Positions 26,509 through 36,203 of a stretch of 64,000 nucleotides of DNA are shown in pieces. Numbering within the stretch: the stretch's first letter is position 1; the number at the start of each line of letters is the position of its first letter. Source of the stretch: Streptococcus sanguinis (lineage in GTDB: Bacteria > Bacillota > Bacilli > Lactobacillales > Streptococcaceae); NCBI RefSeq assembly GCF_003943735.1, contig NZ_RJMV01000002.1, positions 94,840 through 158,839 of the forward strand. The letters are read 5' to 3'. A program made the translations under genes and the position numbers. The notes beneath the pieces are model-generated. The model worked only from the letters and a program-made list of their open reading frames with translations, was not told the DNA's origin and searched no databases.

Positions 26509-27369
26509 ATGAAAAGAATATTAATTACAGGAGAGGGTAGCTATATCGGCCGGAGCTTTAAGATGTATGTTTCTTCACGGGAGGATGTCCAGGTTGATGA
26601 GTTGGACGTCCGCGGAGAAGCCTGGAAGGAGAAAGATTTTTCGTCTTTTGATGTAATTTTGCATTTGGCGGCGATTGTCCATATCTCCAACCCATCAAAA
26701 GAGATGGAGTCGGTATATAATCAAGTCAATACTCAGCTACCTTATGAATTGGCTCAAAAAGCTAAAGGCGAAGGTGTCAAACAGTTTATCTTTATGAGCA
26801 GCATGAGTGTCTACGGAGAAGTTTTGGGAGACCGGGTTATCACAAAAGACACGCAAGAAGGTCCTAATTCTTTTTATGGCAAAAGCAAACTAGCTGCTGA
26901 GCAACTTCTGGCGGAATTGGAGAGCGAAGATTTCAAATTGGCAGTTTTACGGCCGCCCATGGTTTATGGTCATCAAGCTAAGGGAAACTATAAGCGACTG
27001 TCAAAGTTGGCTCAGAAACTACCAGTCTTCCCTTTGGTTCAGAATGAACGTAGTATGATTTATATTGATAACCTTTGTGAGTTTATCAGGCTGATTGTTC
27101 AGAATCAAGACAGCGGTGTTTTCTATCCTCAAAATCAGGACTATGTCAATACCTCTCAGCTAGTCAGAGAAATAAAAAGGGCTCATGGCCAGAGAGTAGT
27201 CTTGCTGCCTGCATTTAACTGGATTTTAAAAGGACTGTCCCGCCATGTTTCGACTCTGAATAAGCTATTTTCAGATTTAACTTATGAAAAAGATATGTCT
27301 AGCTATCCTCAGTCTTATCAGGTGGCAGATTTTAGGAGGTCTATTGAGAGGACGGAGAAGGGAAATTAG
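26509..27369 (+). CDS. SDR nucleotide-sugar epimerase/reductase
   Basis: 286 residues. NAD-binding GEGSYIG near 8-14, VILHLAAIVHIS, FMSSMSVYGE and catalytic Y-x3-K in FYGKSKLAAEQLL. It resembles the WbpV-like 4-reductases that finish UDP-QuiNAc or UDP-FucNAc after a WbpM-type dehydratase. Its position two genes after the dehydratase supports that role; epimerase activity is the alternative. Confidence 0.8.
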   Translation: MKRILITGEGSYIGRSFKMYVSSREDVQVDELDVRGEAWKEKDFSSFDVILHLAAIVHISNPSKEMESVYNQVNTQLPYELAQKAKGEGVKQFIFMSSMSVYGEVLGDRVITKDTQEGPNSFYGKSKLAAEQLLAELESEDFKLAVLRPPMVYGHQAKGNYKRLSKLAQKLPVFPLVQNERSMIYIDNLCEFIRLIVQNQDSGVFYPQNQDYVNTSQLVREIKRAHGQRVVLLPAFNWILKGLSRHVSTLNKLFSDLTYEKDMSSYPQSYQVADFRRSIERTEKGN

Positions 27370-27394
27370 TTTAGGATGATTGGGGGGATTGTTA

Positions 27395-28213
27395 GTGAAG
27401 TTTTCGGTATTGATGTCTGTCTATCAGAAAGAGAATCCGGATTTCTTAAGGAAGAGTCTAAATAGCGTTCTTATAGAGCAGAGCCGCAAGCCAGAAGAGC
27501 TTGTCCTTGTAGAGGATGGGCCGCTGACAGAAGAGCTGTATCAGACGATTCAAGATTTCCAGGGAACATTTCCAGAGATGAAAGTTCTGCCTTTAAAGGA
27601 AAATGTCGGATTGGGAGAAGCTTTGCATCGGGGAGTTGAGGCTTGCTCTTATGACTGGATTGCTAGAATGGATTCAGACGACATTGCGACACCGGACCGT
27701 TTTCAGCAACAAGTGGACTATATTGAGCAGCATCCGCAGTTAGATGTTCTGGGTGGCAATATCATAGAATTTGACGCGGAACCAGATCAAATAGTGGCAG
27801 AGAAACAAATGCCGCTTTCTCATGAAGAGATTATCAAAAGGTTGCAGCGGAGAAATCCTTTCTGTCACATGACGGTATTTTTCAAGAAATCATCTGTTTT
27901 AAAAGCAGGCAATTACAAGCCCCTGCCTTTAGTGGAAGACTATTATCTTTGGGCGAGAATGGCTGCTCAGGGATGTCGTTTCGCTAATATTAATCGGGTC
28001 TTGGTTTATGCTCGTGTCGGAAATGGCATGCATACGAGAAGAAGCCAGACAAATCAGATTGCCAGCTGGAAAGTAGTCAATACTTTTTTGCTGTCACATG
28101 GTATGTTGAACCGAGGACAATATTATCAAAATATGTTGATGATTCGTGCTTTTGTGGGAACGCCTATTTGGATAAAAGCGTTTATTTATAAGTATCTGCT
28201 TAGAAGAAAGTAA
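27395..28213 (+). CDS. Glycosyltransferase family 2 (AmsE-like)
   Basis: 272 residues from a GTG at 27395, which has GGGGGG at 27382-27387 at proper spacing; a TTG at 27380 would use no ribosome-binding site. GT2 fold: SVLMSVYQKENPDFLRKSLNS, LVEDGP, metal-binding MDSDD near residue 90, and an acceptor loop with LVEDYYLWARM. It adds one sugar to the lipid-linked repeat unit; donor unknown. Confidence 0.88.
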   Translation: MKFSVLMSVYQKENPDFLRKSLNSVLIEQSRKPEELVLVEDGPLTEELYQTIQDFQGTFPEMKVLPLKENVGLGEALHRGVEACSYDWIARMDSDDIATPDRFQQQVDYIEQHPQLDVLGGNIIEFDAEPDQIVAEKQMPLSHEEIIKRLQRRNPFCHMTVFFKKSSVLKAGNYKPLPLVEDYYLWARMAAQGCRFANINRVLVYARVGNGMHTRRSQTNQIASWKVVNTFLLSHGMLNRGQYYQNMLMIRAFVGTPIWIKAFIYKYLLRRK

Positions 28214-28304
28214 TCTTCTTCACAGACAGAGCAGTCTAGCTTAGACAGGGAGAAAGCTAAAAGTTAGGGGGATATAGGATGAAAAGTTTAGGAAGGAGGG
28301 AGAA

Positions 28305-29264
28305 ATGATTTCTGTCGTGATGGCGACCTATAATGGGGCGGATTTTATTTTGGAGCAACTAGACTCTATCCGCACTCAAAAGCTGAAGCCTGATCAGGTC
28401 ATTATCTGTGATGACTGTTCGACAGATCAGACAGTGGTGCTAATCAGGGACTACATCACCAAGCACCAACTGACTGATTGGCAGCTAATTGAAAATCAGG
28501 AAAATTTGGGTCATTATCGAACTTTTATAAAATTAGCGAGTTTGGCTGAGCATGATATTGTTTTTTTCGCTGATCAGGATGATAAATGGCTGCCTGATAA
28601 AACAGCTGCCTTGCAGAAAGTACTGTTAGAAACAGACGCTGCTATGGTGTATGGCCAGTCTTACTTGATTGATCAAAAAGGTCAGGTCATCAAGGAACCT
28701 AAGGTTTCAGGAGAATGTCGAGAAAGAAATCTAGCTTGGCTTCTGAAAAATTGGCCGTCAGGTTATCAGACAGCTTTTAGAAAGTCGGTACTGACTGATA
28801 TTTTAGAGCAACAGTATACGGATTATCCTGGATTTGACTATCATGATGTTTTATTTGGTATGCTGGCTCCATTGTATGGAAAAGTTGTTTGCTTGGACAA
28901 TCTTCTAGATCAGCATCGCATTCATCAGGCGAATGTAACCCAGTCTGCGTCGTCGCTCAGTTTTAATAAAACAAGGTTATCTAGGATTAACTATTTACAG
29001 AAGGTCATCAGTCGCTATGAGTCCGTGCAAAAAATCGCAGAAGAGCGCCAGATTTCTGAGGCGGATCATCGCCAGCTTGCTAGGGCTTTGGCCTTGACCA
29101 ATCTTAGACTGAAATTATTACAGTCTAGAAATCCATTTTGGGCTTTGGGCCTGATGTTTCAAATAAGGGAGTATCGAACAATAAAAGATTTCATCAGTGA
29201 TTTGGTATACACCTATTCACTGAATGGAGTTGCTAGGAGATTATTGAAAAAGTTTGGGAGGTAA
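28305..29264 (+). CDS. Glycosyltransferase family 2 (rhamnosyltransferase-like)
   Basis: 319 residues. SVVMATYNGADFILEQLDSI, CDDCSTDQT and the metal site FADQDDKW fit the GT2 group that includes streptococcal rhamnosyltransferases (RgpB-like). AAGGAGGGAG precedes the ATG. The 91-base gap before it holds no gene. Donor specificity is an inference. Confidence 0.85.
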   Translation: MISVVMATYNGADFILEQLDSIRTQKLKPDQVIICDDCSTDQTVVLIRDYITKHQLTDWQLIENQENLGHYRTFIKLASLAEHDIVFFADQDDKWLPDKTAALQKVLLETDAAMVYGQSYLIDQKGQVIKEPKVSGECRERNLAWLLKNWPSGYQTAFRKSVLTDILEQQYTDYPGFDYHDVLFGMLAPLYGKVVCLDNLLDQHRIHQANVTQSASSLSFNKTRLSRINYLQKVISRYESVQKIAEERQISEADHRQLARALALTNLRLKLLQSRNPFWALGLMFQIREYRTIKDFISDLVYTYSLNGVARRLLKKFGR

Positions 29265-29269
29265 GAAAA

Positions 29270-30193
29270 ATGAGAGGAACCAGTAAGATTGAATGGGAGT
29301 TGGCTTTGGGAGAACGCTTCAGCCCCATGTATCAGAAAATTACGAATGATAAATTAAAGGTTTTACAAAAAGCCTATTTACAAATGTATAAAAAATTTGA
29401 TGCAGAGTGTCGTCGGCATCATATTCATTCCTACATGGTTGCAGGGACCTTGATTGGTTCTTTGCGACATGGGGGCTATATCCCTTGGGACGATGATATC
29501 GACTTGGTGATGTTCCGAGAGGACTACAATCGTCTGCAGGAAATCTTTGCGGACAGCGAGGACTTCGAGCTAATCTCTCCTGCGGATGCGACAGATAGTG
29601 TCTTTAAGGTTCTAAAGCTGCAGAGCAAGTCACTGACCTACTATGATGTTTTAGGAGAAGGTTTCAGTAAAAAGAAACATCTTTATCTTGATATGCTGCC
29701 AATTGACTTTGTCCCAGAGAATAACATGCTTCGCAAGCTCAAGGGTCTTCTATTCAGAGCCTTGGATTTGTCACACAATAGCTCACGCTGCTATACGAAG
29801 TTTACTCCGCATCTGACCTATATGGCTAAAGAATCTAAAGAACTTAGACAAAATCTTTGGGTTAGAAGACTGATAGGCTTCCCTTCTTTTATCATGGGGC
29901 CGGCTAATATGTATAAGTTGATGGAAAAACTCATCCAGTCTAATAAGAAGACTTCAAAAATAACAATTGCTTATGGTGTAAAAGGCTATTTGGGAGAGAC
30001 TATCGACTATGAAAGTTTCTATCCAGCTAAGAAGTATTCCTTTGAAGGCTATGAGTTCGATGGACCTAATGATGCGGACAAGTATCTGACCAATCGCTAC
30101 GGTGATTACATGACACCGCCTGAAAAAAAAGAACAGACAGAACGTCATGTCAGACTGAGAGATAATTGGGTTGAATTAATAGAAGGAAGATAA
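29270..30193 (+). CDS. LicD family phosphotransferase
   Basis: 307 residues. The LicD/fukutin-like nucleotidyltransferase motif is clear: VAGTLIGSLRHGGYIPWDDDIDLVM near residues 57-81, with the DDDID acidic triad. LicD proteins transfer phosphocholine or another phospho-alcohol from a CDP donor to a glycan. The IspD-like cytidylyltransferase two genes downstream would supply such a CDP donor. The gene overlaps wzy by one base. Confidence 0.88.
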   Translation: MRGTSKIEWELALGERFSPMYQKITNDKLKVLQKAYLQMYKKFDAECRRHHIHSYMVAGTLIGSLRHGGYIPWDDDIDLVMFREDYNRLQEIFADSEDFELISPADATDSVFKVLKLQSKSLTYYDVLGEGFSKKKHLYLDMLPIDFVPENNMLRKLKGLLFRALDLSHNSSRCYTKFTPHLTYMAKESKELRQNLWVRRLIGFPSFIMGPANMYKLMEKLIQSNKKTSKITIAYGVKGYLGETIDYESFYPAKKYSFEGYEFDGPNDADKYLTNRYGDYMTPPEKKEQTERHVRLRDNWVELIEGR

Positions 30194-31518
30194 TGGTTTT
30201 TTTACTAATTTTGGGTGGCCTTTTCCTCTTGTTTTTGACAATCAAAACAGTAGGAAGAGACTATGCTAACCCGGCTTTTATATACTTGGCAATATGGTTG
30301 ATAGCAAGCATTTTTACTGCATTTTATTCATCCAAATGGGGAGAGGGACTTTCTCTGATAACGGTCACTGTTATCTTTGTTGGAAATGCCATTTTTTTAA
30401 TGGGAGTCCTCTTGTCATCGAATTTGTTTGCTGAGAGAAAGTTGGACGCCAAACCTAGTCAAATAAAGGTGAGTAATTTTTTCATTATTTTAGTTCTCTT
30501 GTTTTTGGCTTATGCGGTCAGGTTTATTTATTCCGATTTGCTTTACTTGGCGGCGCAGAGCAAGCAGGTACCTGGGGGATTGTTTAAAACCATTGAATTG
30601 GCTCGGCATATGACTACAAATTATGATTTCTCTCTTAGTCGTCTTAGCCTCAATTTGTTGCGGGTTAACTTTTCCTTAGGAATTGTTTTCTTCTACTTCT
30701 TTTGCGAGTCTCTTTTTTCAGGAAAAGATGGCATTTTTTACAAGGGCAAGTTACTGCTGGTTAGTCTGATTTCTTTAGGTGTTTCCCTCTTGTCTACTGG
30801 GCGTACGGAGTTGCTGGGCTTGGTTGCAGGCTATGCTATTGTGTATATGTTGTTTTTCTCGAAGTATTATTCGTGGAGAGACAGCAGGTATGGTGTGAAG
30901 CTTTTTCGATCTTTGCTGATAATTGGCTTTGTATTCCTTGTCTTATTCATGGCAGTTGGAACCTTTGTTCTCAATCGAGTGGATAGTCGGGCAGAGTTCG
31001 GAATTTTGGATAATTTGGTTAAATATATGGGTTCACCCATTCAGGCTTTAGACTATTATCTGAAAAATCCTACTCTTTATAGCGATAATCAAGTCTTTGG
31101 AGAAAATACTCTTATTGCTATCTATGGAACATTGAAATCCCTCGGTCTGTCTAGCCATGAGTTGACACCTTTCCTGCCTGTTGTTCATTTTAACGATGAT
31201 AAAACCAATGTTTACACAATTTATTACTACTTTATTAAGGATTTTGGCTATTTCTCAGTCCTTATCTTTCAGCTTTTATATGGCTTCTTTTACGGAAGTT
31301 TCTACTATTCTATCAAAAAACGCTATTTCACCCCGCTAAAGGTTATTGTTTTCGCTTTATTTGCGTATCCTTTGGTCATTTCATTCTTTCAGGAAACGTT
31401 GCTGTCATTGCTGACAACCCATATTAATCGGATTATCTATGCTTTTGTGATTTATATGGCAGCTGATTTACTGAGTAGAGTACGATTTACAAGGAGAGGA
31501 AGGAAAGTATCGGTATGA
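30193..31518 (+). CDS. wzy: Oligosaccharide repeat-unit polymerase (Wzy)
   Basis: 441 residues, about 11-12 membrane segments with large external loops, and the SLLSTGRTELLGL pattern found in O-antigen polymerase-type proteins. It joins repeat units on the outer face of the membrane. Wzy proteins are highly diverse, so the call rests on topology plus position between LicD and the flippase. The stop overlaps the next ATG by four bases. Confidence 0.8.
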   Translation: MVFLLILGGLFLLFLTIKTVGRDYANPAFIYLAIWLIASIFTAFYSSKWGEGLSLITVTVIFVGNAIFLMGVLLSSNLFAERKLDAKPSQIKVSNFFIILVLLFLAYAVRFIYSDLLYLAAQSKQVPGGLFKTIELARHMTTNYDFSLSRLSLNLLRVNFSLGIVFFYFFCESLFSGKDGIFYKGKLLLVSLISLGVSLLSTGRTELLGLVAGYAIVYMLFFSKYYSWRDSRYGVKLFRSLLIIGFVFLVLFMAVGTFVLNRVDSRAEFGILDNLVKYMGSPIQALDYYLKNPTLYSDNQVFGENTLIAIYGTLKSLGLSSHELTPFLPVVHFNDDKTNVYTIYYYFIKDFGYFSVLIFQLLYGFFYGSFYYSIKKRYFTPLKVIVFALFAYPLVISFFQETLLSLLTTHINRIIYAFVIYMAADLLSRVRFTRRGRKVSV

Positions 31519-32237
31519 CGACATCAGCTCTGATATTCGCAGGCGGCACAGGCAGCCGCATGAATACCAAGACCTTACCCAAGCAGTTTTTAGAGTTGCA
31601 CGGTAAGCCTATTATTATTCATACGATTGAGCACTTTGAAGACCATCCGGCAGTATCGGACATTGTGGTTGTCTGTGTAGACGGCTGGCTGGATTATTGC
31701 AGAGATTTATTAGCTCGATTCAATATTAAAAAAGTCAGTCAAGTGGTTCCTGGTGGAGAGACTGGACAAATGTCTATTTTTAATGGTCTATCTGTCTTAT
31801 GGGAAAAGTACAAGAACGATGACGACTATGTGTTGATTCATGATGGTGTTCGCCCCTTGATTGACGGGGGAATCATTTCTAAAAATATTGAGGCGGCCAA
31901 AAAGTATGGGGCAGCTATTACGGTTAAGCCGGTTATCGAAACGGTTATTCAGGTCGATGAGGCGGATGTTATTAATCAGGTTATCGAGCGTTCCACTTGT
32001 CAGACAGCTGTCGCCCCTCAAACCTTTGCACTTTCAAAGATTCACTCCCTGCATTTAAAAGCTCAGGCAGAGAATCAGTTTGATATGACGGATTCTGCGA
32101 CACTGGCTCGTTATTTTGGACTCCCTCTGCATACAGTCATGGGGGGCAGCGAAAATATCAAAATTACGACTCCCTCTGATTTTTATATTTTTAGAGCGAT
32201 TTACGAAGCGCGTGAAAATGCACAAATTTTTGGTTGA
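31515..32237 (+). CDS. IspD/TarI-like cytidylyltransferase
   Basis: 240 residues. ALIFAGGTGSRMNTKTLPKQF at 5-25, VLIHDGVRPLID and QTPQ-like VAPQTFALSKIH are hallmarks of the IspD/TarI family. Inside a capsule locus this type makes a CDP-activated polyol phosphate, such as ribitol, arabinitol or mannitol, rather than an isoprenoid precursor. Coupled to wzy by ATGA and followed directly by an SDR gene. Confidence 0.85.
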   Translation: MTTSALIFAGGTGSRMNTKTLPKQFLELHGKPIIIHTIEHFEDHPAVSDIVVVCVDGWLDYCRDLLARFNIKKVSQVVPGGETGQMSIFNGLSVLWEKYKNDDDYVLIHDGVRPLIDGGIISKNIEAAKKYGAAITVKPVIETVIQVDEADVINQVIERSTCQTAVAPQTFALSKIHSLHLKAQAENQFDMTDSATLARYFGLPLHTVMGGSENIKITTPSDFYIFRAIYEARENAQIFG

Positions 32238-32238
32238 T

Positions 32239-33303
32239 ATGGGAAATAATACAATTTTACAAAAGGATATGGAAGACCTAGCTACTGTCAGTCCTATTCT
32301 TAGAGAACTGAGAAATGTTACAGTCTTGGTAACCGGAGCAACAGGACTTATAGGCAGACACTGTATTTCCGCTTTGATGGCTTTAAACGATTTGTACGAT
32401 GCCAATATCAGAGTAGTGGCCTTGGCGCGAAATCAGAAAAAAGCGGAAGAACTATTTCAGGATTTTTTACATAGTGAGAATCTGCAGCTAGTGTATGCTG
32501 ACTTGCTGTCAGATTGGCAGATAGAGGAGGATTTGGATTATATTATCCATGGAGCCAGTGCGACGGACTCCTCTTTTTTCGTTGAGCATCCTGTGGAGAC
32601 AATTGATCTAGCCGTAAATGGAACGAAAAAACTGCTGGAGCTGGCTAAAAATAAGCAGATTCGCAGTATGGTCTATCTCTCTTCTCTGGAAGTCTATGGA
32701 ACGACAAATCCGGAAGCTTCCAGCATTAGCGAGAAAGATTACGGTTATTTGGATCCAACCAGTGTGCGTAGCAGTTATTCGGAAAGCAAGCGCATGGCAG
32801 AGTCCTTATGTGTAGGCTATTGTCATCAGTATCAGGTGCCGGTTAGGATGACTCGTTTGTCACAGACTTTTGGCCCAGGTGTGAGCTATGAAGACAACAG
32901 AGTTTTTGCACAGTTTGCGCGGGCTGTCCTTGAAAAGAGAGATATTATCCTCCGAACTAAAGGGGAGACTGTTCGAAACTACTGCTATACCAAAGATGCT
33001 ATTGAAGCCATATTTTACATTCTGCTGAAAGGCCAAGCAGGTCAAGCTTATAATGTCGCCAATAAAGAGACGGCTATTTCCATTCGTGAGATGGCGGAAA
33101 TGGTTATTGAGCTAAGTGGTAGCAATGAAACGAAGTTAGTTTTTGATTTGGCAGAAGATGTGGAAAAGCTAGGCTATAATCCGACAGTTAAGATTCGTCT
33201 TAATACGGACAAGCTTGAGAATTTAGGCTGGCAAGCTCATACTGATTTAGAAACCATGTTTTTACGGTTAATTGAGAGCATGGCGTCAGATAGGAAGAAA
33301 TAG
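32239..33303 (+). CDS. SDR-family NAD-dependent epimerase/dehydratase
   Basis: 354 residues if started at the ATG 32239, one base after the upstream stop (TGAT-ATG); an ATG at 32218 inside the previous gene is also possible, and neither has a strong ribosome-binding site. VTGATGLIGRHCISAL, YIIHGASATDS, VYLSSLEVYG and YSESKRMAE (Y-x3-K) are present. Paired with the IspD-like gene, it may act on the polyol or its precursor; substrate unknown. Confidence 0.8.
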   Translation: MGNNTILQKDMEDLATVSPILRELRNVTVLVTGATGLIGRHCISALMALNDLYDANIRVVALARNQKKAEELFQDFLHSENLQLVYADLLSDWQIEEDLDYIIHGASATDSSFFVEHPVETIDLAVNGTKKLLELAKNKQIRSMVYLSSLEVYGTTNPEASSISEKDYGYLDPTSVRSSYSESKRMAESLCVGYCHQYQVPVRMTRLSQTFGPGVSYEDNRVFAQFARAVLEKRDIILRTKGETVRNYCYTKDAIEAIFYILLKGQAGQAYNVANKETAISIREMAEMVIELSGSNETKLVFDLAEDVEKLGYNPTVKIRLNTDKLENLGWQAHTDLETMFLRLIESMASDRKK

Positions 33304-33313
33304 GAGGATAAAT

Positions 33314-34723
33314 TTGTCTGGTGGATTTAAAAAAATAATAGCTAATTTTTCCTATGTCGTCTTGTCCAATTTGTTGACAGTAATAGTTTCTTCTCTGGTT
33401 GTCTTGATTTTGCCTAAGATTATGGGTGTAGAGGAGTATGGCTACTGGCAACTCTATATTTTTTATTTATCTTATGCCGGTTTTGTTCATCTGGGTTGGG
33501 TGGACGGAATCTACCTGCGCTACGGTGGTTTGGAGTATGATGATCTGGATAAAGAAAAGTTTTTCTCTCAGTTTCTCATGCTTTTGATCTATCTGACAGG
33601 GATTGGAATTTTATTTTTCTTAGGGATTTCTTCCTTCATTAGAGATGAGAGCAGTCGGTTTGTTTTTATACTTTTGGTTTATACCATGTTGGTCACCAAT
33701 CTGCGCTTTCTCTTTGTTTACGTTTTGCAGATGACTAATCGACTAAAGGAAAGTTCCTATGTTGTCAGTGGAGACCGACTCCTCTATTTACTGCTTTTAC
33801 TGGTCTTTATTTTCGTGGGTTTTCGAGATTTCAAGATTATGGTCTATGCAGATTTAATTGGTAGAGTTGTTTCTCTTTTTTATGCCATGTATCTATGCCG
33901 AGATATGGCCCTGCGACCTCTCAATCAGTTTAAGCTTGATGTACGGGAAACGGTTTGCAATATTGCTGTCGGTATCAATCTGATGCTATCAAATATAGCC
34001 AGTATGCTCATTATCGGTACGGTTCGAATGGGGATTCAAAAGGTATGGAACATTGCTACATTTGGGAAAGTATCCTTGACCCTGAGCATTTCCAATCTGC
34101 TTATGACCTTTATCAACGCTATCGGTTTGGTCATCTTTCCGATTTTGAAACGGACGGACGAAAGCAAGTTGCCTAAGATTTACAATCAGTTGCGGAATGT
34201 CCTTATGGTTCTTATGTTTGGTGTGCTTTTGCTGTATTATCCTCTAAAAATAGCTTTGGACAGCTGGCTACCGGCTTACAGAGAGTCCTTGATATTTATG
34301 GCTCTGGTCTTTCCTATGTCTGTCTACGAGGGCAAGATGGCTCTGCTTATCAATACCTACTTAAAAGCCTTGCGAATGGAGAGGCAGATTTTTAAAGTAA
34401 ATGTTATTGCCATGCTCTTAAGCTTTGCTACTACCTTGATTTTTGCAGTTTCTTTGCGCAATCTGAATGCTACAGTGCTGTCTATCGTGCTGCTGCTGGC
34501 GACTAGGAGTATACTGGCAGAGCTAATCTTAGCCAAGAGGATGCAGATTGAAGTCGTCAAAGATATCTGGGTTGAGTTGCTAATGACGCTTGTATTTATT
34601 GCTTCGAATTGGTTTTTATCAGTTTATCTAGCTGCTGCAGCTTACGGATTTGTCTATCTGACCTACAGCATTTACAAATACAAAAGTTTGAAAGGTCTGC
34701 TCCAGCAATTGCGGGCTCGTTGA
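33314..34723 (+). CDS. wzx: Polysaccharide flippase (Wzx/MATE-like)
   Basis: 469 residues from a TTG at 33314, placed seven bases after AGGAGG at 33302-33307; the ATG at 33272 is inside the SDR gene and has no ribosome-binding site. About 12-14 membrane segments, with the typical start KKIIANFSYVVLSNLLTV and PKIMGVEEYGYWQLYIF. It moves the lipid-linked repeat unit across the membrane. Last gene of the main cps operon. Confidence 0.88.
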   Translation: MSGGFKKIIANFSYVVLSNLLTVIVSSLVVLILPKIMGVEEYGYWQLYIFYLSYAGFVHLGWVDGIYLRYGGLEYDDLDKEKFFSQFLMLLIYLTGIGILFFLGISSFIRDESSRFVFILLVYTMLVTNLRFLFVYVLQMTNRLKESSYVVSGDRLLYLLLLLVFIFVGFRDFKIMVYADLIGRVVSLFYAMYLCRDMALRPLNQFKLDVRETVCNIAVGINLMLSNIASMLIIGTVRMGIQKVWNIATFGKVSLTLSISNLLMTFINAIGLVIFPILKRTDESKLPKIYNQLRNVLMVLMFGVLLLYYPLKIALDSWLPAYRESLIFMALVFPMSVYEGKMALLINTYLKALRMERQIFKVNVIAMLLSFATTLIFAVSLRNLNATVLSIVLLLATRSILAELILAKRMQIEVVKDIWVELLMTLVFIASNWFLSVYLAAAAYGFVYLTYSIYKYKSLKGLLQQLRAR

Positions 34724-34762
34724 TGCTCGGGAAATTATAAATAGTTTAACAATCTAAATGCT

Positions 34763-34782
34763 AAGCCCTGTCCGGGCTTTTT
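34763..34782 (+). terminator. Terminator of the cps operon
   Basis: 6-bp GC-rich stem AAGCCC 34763-34768 with GGGCTT 34774-34779 and five T. Confidence 0.85.
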
Positions 34783-35163
34783 ACGTTTGTAATGTAGCGT
34801 TAGCATACAAAATTACTCTGGCTACAATTAGTTTGCTGAACCAGATATTGTATATAGTGGAAATGAAAGACAATTTTTCCAGTAATTTATTGCAGATTAT
34901 GGTATTTTTTGAGAATAATTAGAAATTAGCTAAAATAATTCCGTTCTTTATGCCTGAGAATATAAATGGTTTTGCAAGTGATTCTACCATGAAGAGATTT
35001 CAAAAGGCATCAGGAGAGCAGAGCTATAGGGTAGCAAATTAGGCTAGTTTTTGGTATTTTTAGTAAGTGCAGAATTTGGCGGTCAACTTTGGGAAGAGAA
35101 ATACCTGTTAGTTGCAATAGTAAAATTAAAGAGAACTTGAGGATTAGCAAGAAGAGGTGTCCT
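34783..35163. other. Gene-free stretch between cps operon and galE
   Basis: About 380 bases, AT-rich, with stops in all frames except a shadow extension of galE. I see no convincing promoter, repeat or RNA. It may be degenerate sequence left by past exchange of the cps locus. Confidence 0.5.
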
Positions 35164-36180
35164 ATGAAAAAAATTTTAGTCACAGGCGGAACGGGGTATA
35201 TAGGAAGTCACACAGTGGTTGAACTAGTCGCCGCGGGCTATGACGCCATTATCGTGGATAACTTTTCGAATAGCTCTCCAGAAGTGCTAGAGCGCTTAGA
35301 AACTATCACTGGTGTGAACATCCCGTTTTACAAGGGTTCGATTTCTGATAAAGATATGATGAACCAGATTTTCGAAGACAATCACATTGATGCAGTCATT
35401 CATTTAGCAGCCTATAAGTCAGTAGAAGAATCGGTGCGGGAACCACTTAAATATTACGAAAATAATGTCAGTGCTGGTATTTCTCTTCTTGATGTTATGG
35501 AAGAGCACAAGGTAGAACATATTATCTTTAGCTCCAGTGCCACGGTCTATGGAATGAATCATTGTTCATCCTTGACAGGAGATTTATCTACTTCAGCGAC
35601 CAATCCATATGGTTACACCAAGCTGATGATGGAACAGATTTTGACGGATCTCGCTCTTGCACATTCAGATTGGTCTGTAACCAATCTTCGTTACTTCAAT
35701 CCAATTGGTGCTCACGAGTCTGGTCTGATTGGTGAGGCTCCAAATGGAATTCCTAATAACCTTATGCCTTATATTACTCAGGTTGCGGTCGGTAAATTGC
35801 AAGAGCTTAGCGTTTTCGGAAATGATTATGATACGTATGACGGTACAGGAGTGCGGGATTATATCCATGTAGTCGATTTAGCCAAGGGCCATGTTTTAGC
35901 CTTGAAACATAATTTAGAAAACAAGGGGGTCGCTGTTTTCAATCTTGGTACAGGGATTGGTTATAGTGTACTGGATATGGTTAAAGCATTTGAAAATGTC
36001 AATGGTGTGAAAATTCCTTATACTATAAAGGATAGGCGACCTGGAGATGTGGCGACTTGCTTCGCTGATGCAAGTAAAGCAAATGACATTTTGGGCTGGA
36101 AAGCTGAGAAAACTCTCCAAGATATGATGCGAGATTCTTGGAGATGGCAAAGTTCAAATCCTAATGGCTATGAAGGCTAA
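35164..36180 (+). CDS. galE: UDP-glucose 4-epimerase
   Basis: 338 residues from the ATG at 35164 (AAGAGGTG before it); a frame from 35089 is a fortuitous extension. Extended SDR with VTGGTGYIGSHTVVELV, VIHLAAYKSVEESVREP, SSSATVYG and YGYTKLMME (Y-x3-K), and GTGVRDYIHVVDLAKGH. It interconverts UDP-Glc and UDP-Gal and could supply UDP-Gal to the cps pathway. Transcribed apart from the cps operon, with its own terminator. Confidence 0.96.
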   Translation: MKKILVTGGTGYIGSHTVVELVAAGYDAIIVDNFSNSSPEVLERLETITGVNIPFYKGSISDKDMMNQIFEDNHIDAVIHLAAYKSVEESVREPLKYYENNVSAGISLLDVMEEHKVEHIIFSSSATVYGMNHCSSLTGDLSTSATNPYGYTKLMMEQILTDLALAHSDWSVTNLRYFNPIGAHESGLIGEAPNGIPNNLMPYITQVAVGKLQELSVFGNDYDTYDGTGVRDYIHVVDLAKGHVLALKHNLENKGVAVFNLGTGIGYSVLDMVKAFENVNGVKIPYTIKDRRPGDVATCFADASKANDILGWKAEKTLQDMMRDSWRWQSSNPNGYEG

Positions 36181-36203
36181 TGTAGAATATCCGCTAGATG
36201 AAT

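Noticed and set aside
35089..35163. Upstream extension of galE
   Set aside because: GalE begins at the Rossmann strand MKKILVTGGTG with a good ribosome-binding site at 35164; the added residues are not part of the family.
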